NCBI GenBank assembly: GCA_964454685.1
Contig: CAYVTZ010000048.1
Location: 1 to 19,559 of the forward strand
DNA: 19,559 bases
From: CAYVTZ01 sp964454685
GTDB taxonomy: Bacteria > Bacillota > Clostridia > Christensenellales > Christensenellaceae
Direction: 5' to 3'
In this document: piece by piece, positions 15,317-19,559 of the stretch
Layout of the letters: every line of letters begins with the position of its first letter
How positions within the stretch are numbered: position 1 is the stretch's first letter
Translations under genes and position numbers: made by a program
Notes under the pieces: generated by a model
Seen by the model: the letters and a program-made list of their open reading frames with translations, nothing else
The model's database searches: none
Told to the model about the DNA's origin: nothing

Positions 15317-15572
15317 ATTCCCTATAAAAAATGCACCCAAACCTACCGCCTATAAATACATACGTTGGCATACGGTTGGTTCGGATGCTGTTTGCATTGG
15401 TGTGACTGGCGATATAGGATTCTTTTCCATATCGCCATAACAAAAGGGTTTGTGGTGGTTGTACGAGCGGTGTTTTGCAAATTATTAGGAGGATTGCGAG
15501 TCAAAAGCGGCTTCGAGCCTATGCGGTTGAACAATAACCTTCACAAATTTTCCTTTTTTAACCAACACCCAT
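15317..15572. other. Spacer between phage operon and IS debris, no convincing gene
   Basis: About 256 bp without a supported gene. Short open frames on either strand lack a ribosome binding site and known motifs. It contains one clear inverted repeat (15408-15436). No tRNA and no obvious attachment core are visible. The prophage right border would be expected somewhere here. Confidence 0.6.
15408..15436. repeat. Inverted repeat with 8-bp arms
   Basis: GGCGATAT (15408-15415) pairs perfectly with ATATCGCC (15429-15436); an inner GGA/TCC extends the stem with a one-base bulge. No T tract lies on either side, so it is not a clear terminator. It could be a protein-binding site, part of a recombination site, or chance. 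Confidence 0.55.
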
Positions 15573-15969
15573 TTTCGGCTTGGGATAGATCGCGTAGATT
15601 CCCATATCCCGCATGATCCGTCGCGTTCGCTTCCGGTTGATCCACATTCCTTTCAAGTAGCGCAGATACGATGTGATGCTTCGGTATCTCCACGTTGGCT
15701 CGTCCGTGTGGATGCAGTCGATCAGCGAACGAATATGCAGTTCTTCCTCGGACAGCAGCTTTGGTGCCGATGGTTGCCGGAATATGCTGGAACGATTTAT
15801 CCCCAGCAATTCACACTGCCGGGCAATATTGATCCGGGGTTTATCTCGCTCTATGGCCTCACAGCCGGTTTCGTCTTCTCCGCTCTTCGATTTCCGTTTC
15901 TTTTTTCACCCAGTCCAGCTCATACGTATATAACTTATTTTATTCTCAAATGTGTCTCAGCTTATATAA
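15573..15969 (-). pseudogene. Truncated, internally deleted IS3-family transposase copy
   Basis: The minus strand encodes a broken relative of the intact transposase next to it. The block around IHTDEPTWRYRSITSYL to RKRTRRIMRDMGIYAIYPKPK aligns with residues about 145-201 of the intact protein, with many substitutions. The catalytic (rve) domain is absent because homology stops near base 15573. On the other side, sequence matching the KKK region of the intact gene (about 15915-15932) jumps directly to the element's upstream end (15933-15965: TATAACTTATTTTATTC... then GTGTCTCAGCTTAT). The orfA part, roughly 255 bp in the intact copy, is therefore deleted. The outermost seven bases of its terminal repeat are replaced by the junction with the intact element. 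It is not functional. Confidence 0.85.
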
Positions 15970-16010
15970 TGCCCCCCACTGTCGATACAACATTAGCGAA
16001 AAAATAAGTT
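15970..16010. repeat. Left terminal inverted repeat (IRR, downstream of transposase)
   Basis: Pairs with 17203-17243; the best conserved parts are the outer TGC.CCC and the inner AAAAAATAAGTT. Equal 41-bp length on both sides supports the boundary. Confidence 0.75.
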
Positions 16011-16033
16011 GTGCTCCTCTGAATCTTAATATT

Positions 16034-17191
16034 TCAAGCGGCTTCTTCAGCGAATGCTCCCACGTAATATTTTGAGGGGGAGAATCCTTGAAGCGCCGAG
16101 TGAGGTCTCTCGTAATTATAGGTCTTCATATAGGCGTTGATGATTCTACGCAGTTCTCTTGGGCTATTGATCTCGTTGACATAAATTCGGTCATATTTCA
16201 ATGTCCTGAAAAATCGCTCCGTTCGTGCGTTATCAAGGCACTGCCCCTTGCCATCCATGCTGATGCGCACATCGTTTTGTTCCAGCAGACTGATATAATC
16301 TGCGTTAGTGAAATGTCCGCCCTGATCGCTATTGATGATCTGGGGCTTGCGGTTTCTCAGCGCCCTCCTCAGGCAGTTCAGCACAAACGACTTATCCAGT
16401 GTGCTCGAAAGCTCATAATCTACAATGTATCGACTGTACCAGTCAATAATCACAAACAGATACATGAACCCCTTTTCCATCGGGATATACGTAATATCTA
16501 TTCCCCATACCTGATCCGCGCGTGTGATCGGCAGATTCCTCAGCAAATACGGCTTGGGGTATTGTGCATGATAACGCTTGCTCAGATTGGGCTTAGGATA
16601 AATCGCATAAATTCCCATATCCCGCATGATGCGCCGCGTCCGCTTCCGGCTGATACATATTCCTTTCCAGTTGCGCAGATGCGATGCGATACTGCGATAC
16701 CCCCACGCTGGCTCGTCCGTGTGGATATGGTCGATCAACTGACGGATACGCAGCTCTTCATCCGTTAGCGCTTTTGCCTGTGCCGTATTTCGATAGACGT
16801 TTGCTCGCGCAATATCCAGCAGTTCACACTGCCGTTTTACACTGATGTGGGGATTGTCTCTCTCAACCGACTCACAAACGATTTCTGCGTCGGCGTTCCT
16901 TGATTTCTGCTTCTTTTTTTTAACCCAGTCTAGCTCATAGGTGAGCTGACCGACTTTACGTTCCAACCGTTCTGTTTTTAGCTGTTCTCTTGCCAGCTCC
17001 TTCTCGGCATCGGTCATTCCACGCTGAAACACATCGGTTGCGCGGTCTAAAAATTCCGCCTTCCACCGAGACACCACTACCGGGCTCAAGCTGTACGCTG
17101 CAGCAATCTCGTTGATCGTGTTTTCCTCTCGCAGAACCTCAAGGACTACTTTTGTCTTGAATTTTGCACTGTACTGATTTCTCTTTTTCAT
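16034..17191 (-). CDS. IS3-family transposase, OrfA and OrfB in one frame
   Basis: This 385-residue DDE transposase moves the surrounding element by copying it through a circular intermediate. Residues 1 to about 90 are the OrfA-like part: a helix-turn-helix (KFKTKVVLEVLREENTINEIAAAYSLSPVVVSRWKAEFL) followed by a leucine-zipper-like helix (REQLKTERLERKVGQLTYELDWV). Residues about 110-200 are the HTH_21-type start of OrfB (PHISVKRQCELLDIARANVYR). The rve catalytic core has D232 (GIDITYI), D289 (NSDQGGHFT) and E325 (NARTERFFRTLK), giving the expected D-D-35-E spacing. Most IS3 elements need a -1 frameshift to join OrfA and OrfB. Here they are fused in frame across A8G (T run at 16914-16921 on the plus strand). 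It looks intact and active. Confidence 0.93.
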   Translation of the reverse strand: MKKRNQYSAKFKTKVVLEVLREENTINEIAAAYSLSPVVVSRWKAEFLDRATDVFQRGMTDAEKELAREQLKTERLERKVGQLTYELDWVKKKKQKSRNADAEIVCESVERDNPHISVKRQCELLDIARANVYRNTAQAKALTDEELRIRQLIDHIHTDEPAWGYRSIASHLRNWKGICISRKRTRRIMRDMGIYAIYPKPNLSKRYHAQYPKPYLLRNLPITRADQVWGIDITYIPMEKGFMYLFVIIDWYSRYIVDYELSSTLDKSFVLNCLRRALRNRKPQIINSDQGGHFTNADYISLLEQNDVRISMDGKGQCLDNARTERFFRTLKYDRIYVNEINSPRELRRIINAYMKTYNYERPHSALQGFSPSKYYVGAFAEEAA

Positions 17192-17202
17192 ACTTTCATT
17201 AT

Positions 17203-17243
17203 AACTTATTTTTTTCTTTTTTGTGTCTCAGCTTATGGGAGCA
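17203..17243. repeat. Right terminal inverted repeat (IRL, upstream of transposase)
   Basis: Reads inward as TGCTCCCATAAGCTGAGACA followed by an A-rich tract ending in AAAAAATAAGTT. The segment GTGTCTCAGCTTAT of this end is also present in the truncated copy at 15952-15965. Confidence 0.75.
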
Positions 17244-17249
17244 TTATAA

Positions 17250-17518
17250 TCAATGTCAAGACGAGGGAACTGTTATGATAACGCTATGTCCGAAAACTTT
17301 TTCTCGATTTTAAAGACAGAATGCATCTATCGCCAAAATTACAAACTTTTGATGAAGCAAGATTGCTAATTGGCGAGTACATTGATTTCTACAACAATGA
17401 GCGTATTCAAACAAAAACAAGCCTGACGCCACTCGAAAAACGACGTCAGGCTGCGTAATCTTTTGATATTCTACGTTAGAGCCTTTTATTTGCTGTCCGT
17501 TTCCTCTGGTTCAGTACA
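17250..17518 (+). pseudogene. 3' remnant of a second IS3-family (IS150-like) transposase gene
   Basis: The plus strand encodes SMSRRGNCYDNAMSENFFSILKTECIYRQN (17250-17338), which contains the catalytic Glu (SENFF) of an IS3-group OrfB. The frame then breaks, and the C-terminus continues in another frame as QTFDEARLLIGEYIDFYNNERIQTKTSLTPLEKRRQAA, ending in TAA at 17456-17458. The DNA after it ends in GTTCAGTACA at 17509-17518, which fits the terminal repeat of IS150-like elements (TGTACTGAAC... inward). The 5' part is cut off within seven bases of the intact IS border, so that insertion or an associated deletion removed the rest. The remnant and the intact IS lie in opposite orientation. Confidence 0.85.
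17420..17452. repeat. Stem-loop at the end of the IS remnant
   Basis: AGCCTGACG (17420-17428) pairs perfectly with CGTCAGGCT (17444-17452) around a 15-base loop, within the last codons of the transposase remnant. TTTT follows seven bases later (17460-17463). It could act as a weak bidirectional terminator between the IS and the minus-strand secreted-protein gene, which ends at 17523. Confidence 0.5.
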
Positions 17519-17522
17519 GTCA

Positions 17523-18107
17523 TTAGGGATACATAGGTCCTAAAACATCGATGTTCATGATAATATATGCTTCGGGATCAGTCGTAGGGTTGATATGAAA
17601 GTCTACATAATGCCCTAAAACATTGCCACTATTATTGTTGAAATAGGTTCTAAGTCTCAGGCCTCTCCAAGGAGAGGTTCTTTCGGATGTCACCGCATAT
17701 GGAGACCAGCCAGGTCGCAAATAGGTTATTTTTAAAGGCTCGATTGTTCCAAAATAGCAACCACCTTTGGCCAAATCATAACCAATAAAAACGCGCTGTT
17801 TCACGGTTCCGGCAATGATACCCTTATTCGATACAGTTGAAGATGCAGTATACCAGTTGCCATAGTGAACATAATCTCCTGCAGTGCGAGTTTTATTTCC
17901 AGGTCCGTTGTTGGTTATGGACACAGTTACACTGTCTGCTGAGCTGTCGTTTACAACTGGGATTTCCTTTGTAAAAGTCTTGCCAACGGATAATTCTTGT
18001 AAATTTACGGTAGTATCCCCGAGTTCAGATGTCGCTAATGCAGAAGTTGGAATGACAACCATCAGCACTGCAGTGACAAGCGTTAAAATCAATAATCTTT
18101 TTTTCAT
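17523..18107 (-). CDS. Secreted protein of unknown function
   Basis: The product has 194 residues, starting at ATG 18107 with AAAAGGAGG eight bases upstream. The N-terminus is a clear Sec signal peptide: KKR, a hydrophobic core LLILTLVTAVLMVVI, and a cleavage site after A25 (TSALA). The mature protein of about 169 residues is rich in Thr, Ser, Asn, Gly and Tyr and probably mostly beta (VTVSITNNGPGNKTR, YVHYGNWYTAS, YFGTIEPLKITYLRPGW, RLRTYFNNNSGNVLGHYVDFHI). It has one Cys, in KGGCYFG. I recognise no enzyme motif, sortase signal or repeat domain. It is transcribed in the same direction as the agr-like pair upstream, which makes it a possible output of that system; this is only inferred. Its stop lies five bases outside the old IS end. 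Confidence 0.8.
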   Translation of the reverse strand: MKKRLLILTLVTAVLMVVIPTSALATSELGDTTVNLQELSVGKTFTKEIPVVNDSSADSVTVSITNNGPGNKTRTAGDYVHYGNWYTASSTVSNKGIIAGTVKQRVFIGYDLAKGGCYFGTIEPLKITYLRPGWSPYAVTSERTSPWRGLRLRTYFNNNSGNVLGHYVDFHINPTTDPEAYIIMNIDVLGPMYP

Positions 18108-18141
18108 CTTTCTTTCCTCCTTTTATTAGCATATGCTTATT

Positions 18142-18147
18142 ATTATA
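18142..18147 (-). promoter_or_regulatory. Candidate -10 box for the secreted-protein gene
   Basis: The minus strand reads TATAAT, about 18 bases upstream of the AAAAGGAGG ribosome binding site, which allows a short leader. No good -35 hexamer is visible at 16-18 bases (the sequence there is ACGGTA), so the promoter may need an activator. A 10-bp palindrome AGCATATGCT (18128-18137) lies just downstream, near the expected transcription start. Confidence 0.45.
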
Positions 18148-18675
18148 CTAGTACAGAATACGTATACCGTAGCTTGCGATACTTAGAATAACCGTTTTTT
18201 TGCGTGAAATGATTTTGTCACACACAGTATGCCTACTCAAAGAATGGGATGTTGTAGAATAGTAGTAATAGAAATATTCATCATTTTTTATAATTAACAT
18301 AATTACTTCTTAGAAAAGATTTGAATAAATGCACAAAAAACCAAAGTGCCGTAGAATTTGTCTTTCCAGTAAGAGAATAATAAATCCTAAACTTAAAAAG
18401 AGTATCGTATAAATTTTGCAAATCGCTAACTTAGGGAAAAATGGTTACCGTCAATAGTTTTTCGCAAATCAAGAAACAGGGATGGTAGATTGGGGATCAG
18501 CCTGCTAGCGATCCAGTATAAGATTCCGTGTTTTTCAGATGCTTCACGTTCATATGCTTCTTAGAGCCCCACTGGGATCTTGCGCGACATGCCGCAGCCA
18601 GAAAAGAAAACATTAGTAGGTATTTTCTTTATTATAACATTTATCTATTGTCGACGCTATCTAGGGGAAGCGAAA
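18148..18675. other. Intergenic stretch of about 530 bp, no supported gene
   Basis: The stretch between the secreted-protein promoter region and the agrB stop holds no convincing gene. The longest minus-strand frame with an ATG near the secreted gene (18148-18300, 50 codons) has a weak ribosome binding site (AAGAAG) and low-complexity content. A GC-richer island (about 18480-18600) stands out from the AT-rich surroundings and may be a decayed fragment of something else. Two 10-12 bp direct-repeat-like motifs on the minus strand (GATTTGCGAAAA near 18462-18475 and GATTTGCAAAAT near 18414-18425) are spaced by 46 bp. Confidence 0.5.
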
Positions 18676-19287
18676 CTACATTCTATAATTCAATTTGGAC
18701 GAAGTTATTACTTTGTTCTGAATTAAGCCGAATAGAGACAAAAGTGTAACAACAGTCATCGCCATGAATGCATAGTATCCGAAGATGCGAGTAATGGGTA
18801 TTGAAAGCAATACGACAATGGAAATAGCTTGAATGATGCATATAAATCTAGCATTTCTTTTAGACTTTTTCTTTTTTTCTGAAGACAATGGATTTTTGAG
18901 GCTGTCAATTGGTGCAGAAATAAAAATCCATATACAATCACAGAGTAGACTAATCATGAACATATAATTTGGAGAGTATTGGAGGAGATGCTGTATAATC
19001 AAACAAGAGATGATGCATGCCAAGCTAGTGACTAGGCTACATAGAAACTCTGTAGGCATATGCCCACCGCCAAGTGGAGCTCGAAGAGATAGCCAAAAAA
19101 GTAAAAATATACACAATTGTGGAATTATACCAAGAATAGTGGCGATCAAAAATAGTATACAAAGATTGACTGCAAAGTTAAGTAAACAATGAATAGCATA
19201 CTGAAAAACCTCTTGGTTTTCCTGACTTGCATTACTTTGACGAATGATTGATTTTGCAAGATAAGCTGCAAAGTGTTTCAACAGCAA
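18676..19287 (-). CDS. agrB: AgrB-type membrane peptidase (accessory gene regulator B family)
   Basis: This 203-residue, very hydrophobic protein has about five or six membrane segments and a Lys-rich loop (SSEKKKKSKRNARF). It matches the AgrB family, which cuts the C-terminal part off the AgrD precursor and forms the (thio)lactone ring. The conserved motif RAPLGGGHMPTEFLC is present at R69 to C83, with H76 and C83 at the positions and spacing of the catalytic His and Cys of the characterised staphylococcal protein. The start is uncertain: TTG 19287 lies four bases after AGGAGGGG, and an in-frame TTG at 19281 lies at a better distance. The precursor gene lies 41 bp upstream on the same strand, so the two are probably cotranscribed. 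Confidence 0.92.
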   Translation of the reverse strand: MLLKHFAAYLAKSIIRQSNASQENQEVFQYAIHCLLNFAVNLCILFLIATILGIIPQLCIFLLFWLSLRAPLGGGHMPTEFLCSLVTSLACIISCLIIQHLLQYSPNYMFMISLLCDCIWIFISAPIDSLKNPLSSEKKKKSKRNARFICIIQAISIVVLLSIPITRIFGYYAFMAMTVVTLLSLFGLIQNKVITSSKLNYRM

Positions 19288-19328
19288 CTCCCCTCCTAAT
19301 ACATTTTCTGACGCAATAATTCAGAGCA

Positions 19329-19496
19329 TTATAAATCAAAATTGATGCGGGTATTATTCGCCTTCTGTTGCAATTTTTTGGGTGCTTTTATTTCGTAAAT
19401 AAATCCTCGAATACAACCGGAAACAGAGAAAACATCTGCAATTTTCGGCAATAGATTTGCAGCTTTATTAGCGACTTTATTAGTTTTCTTGTTCAT
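19329..19496 (-). CDS. agrD: AgrD-like cyclic (thio)lactone autoinducer precursor
   Basis: This 55-codon gene starts at ATG 19496 with GAGGAG ten bases upstream and ends in TAA at 19329-19331. The product has three parts expected of AgrD: a Lys-rich amphipathic leader (MNKKTNKVANKAANLLPKIA), a core with a single Cys (SVSGCIRGFIY, C28), and a C-terminal motif EIKAPKKL (E35, P39, L42) that resembles the E-x-x-x-P-x-x-L recognition segment which AgrB needs for cleavage. It is unusual in extending 13 residues beyond the KKL (QQKANNTRINFDL). The ring would begin at C28; whether it has five or six members cannot be settled here. It lies directly before agrB, in the order D then B. The gene is short enough to be missed in automated annotation. 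Confidence 0.85.
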   Translation of the reverse strand: MNKKTNKVANKAANLLPKIADVFSVSGCIRGFIYEIKAPKKLQQKANNTRINFDL

Positions 19497-19524
19497 TTTT
19501 TTCACACTCCTCGTATTATATATT

Positions 19525-19551
19525 TATGGTGTTTTGTACAAGTACACCATA
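19525..19551. promoter_or_regulatory. 27-bp inverted repeat upstream of agrD, candidate operator
   Basis: TATGGTGT (19525-19532) is the perfect inverse of ACACCATA (19544-19551), with 11 bases between the arms. It lies 29 bp upstream of the agrD start codon. On the minus strand a TTGTAC (19541-19536) and a TATAAT (19520-19515) follow, but this TATAAT is so close to the ribosome binding site (19512-19507) that a start from it would cut off the site. The true promoter may therefore lie further upstream, beyond the window. The repeat is more likely a regulator-binding site or part of the leader than a terminator, since no T tract follows. Confidence 0.6.
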
Positions 19552-19559
19552 TAAAACTT

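Larger units (their letters stand above)
15970..17243 (-). mobile_element. Complete IS3-family insertion sequence
   Basis: The element spans 1274 bp and encodes one transposase on the minus strand. Its ends, read inward, are TGCCCCCCACTGTCGATACA (left) and TGCTCCCATAAGCTGAGACA (right). Both reach AAAAAATAAGTT at positions 30-41, so the terminal repeats are 41 bp and imperfect. The TG...CA termini are typical of the IS3 family. I see no clear 3-4 bp target duplication: left flank ends ATAA and right flank begins TTAT. Both flanks are remnants of other IS copies, so deletions or nested insertions may have erased it. Confidence 0.85.

Noticed and set aside
15490..15540. GCGGCTTCGAGCC resembling a tRNA T-arm
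   Set aside because: The T-arm stem does not have five pairs around a TTCRANN loop, and no acceptor, D or anticodon arms could be drawn around it.
15365..15616. 83-codon plus-strand open frame after the phage terminator
   Set aside because: No ribosome binding site, no recognised motif, and its 3' part runs into the antisense of the IS remnant.
16088..16768. 226-codon plus-strand open frame inside the IS element
   Set aside because: It is the antisense of the transposase rve domain and has no independent support.
18148..18300. 50-codon minus-strand frame upstream of the secreted-protein gene (NDEYFYYYYSTTSHS)
   Set aside because: Only a weak AAGAAG precedes the ATG, the Tyr run comes from low-complexity DNA, and the frame ends where the secreted gene's -10 begins. 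Without conservation data it cannot be supported.
18528..18749. 73-codon plus-strand frame running into the 3' end of agrB
   Set aside because: No ribosome binding site and antisense to agrB at its 3' end; content not recognisable.
19507..19541. TTGTAC and TATAAT as the agrD promoter
   Set aside because: The TATAAT is only two bases upstream of the GAGGAG ribosome binding site and 15 bases from the -35 candidate, so a start from it would exclude the site from the mRNA.

Overview
The window suggests a low-to-middle GC Bacillota, probably a clostridial lineage. The evidence is strong AGGAGG-type ribosome binding sites, frequent GTG and TTG starts, a phi-LC3 type holin, an Agr-type peptide signalling pair and IS3-family elements. 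The genus cannot be read from the sequence. Two parts differ in composition: a denser, GC-richer prophage late-gene block (1-15316, plus strand) and an AT-rich chromosomal-looking segment on the minus strand (17523-19559). Insertion-sequence debris separates them.

Region 1 (1-15316) is the late operon of an HK97-type siphovirus, read left to right with almost no spacing. The order is: large terminase (3' end only), portal, prohead protease, major capsid protein, four head-tail joining proteins, major tail tube protein, a 12-bp hairpin, tail assembly chaperone, tape measure, a small distal-tail candidate, a baseplate hub/tail protein ending in an S74 self-cleaving chaperone domain, a small protein, a collagen-like tail fibre also ending in an S74 domain, an amidase endolysin, a phi-LC3 holin, and a small membrane/coiled-coil protein. 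A clear intrinsic terminator follows. The structural and lysis genes present look intact. Integration, repression and replication genes, and the small terminase, lie outside the window.

Region 2 (15317-17518) holds a short unexplained spacer, a truncated and internally deleted IS3-type copy, a complete IS3-family element (15970-17243, imperfect 41-bp terminal inverted repeats, one 385-codon DDE transposase), and the frameshifted 3' end of a second, different IS3-family element.

Region 3 (17523-19559), all minus strand, contains a secreted 194-residue protein I do not recognise, a gap of about 570 bp without a convincing gene, an AgrB-type membrane peptidase, and directly upstream of it a 55-codon gene for an AgrD-like precursor peptide. 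This short gene is easily missed. It has the Cys-containing core, the acidic/proline C-terminal motif of cyclic (thio)lactone autoinducers and a good ribosome binding site. A 27-bp inverted repeat sits just upstream of it. The agrD-agrB order is the reverse of the classical agrBDCA arrangement, and no sensor kinase or response regulator is visible. This small locus is the most interesting non-phage part of the window.
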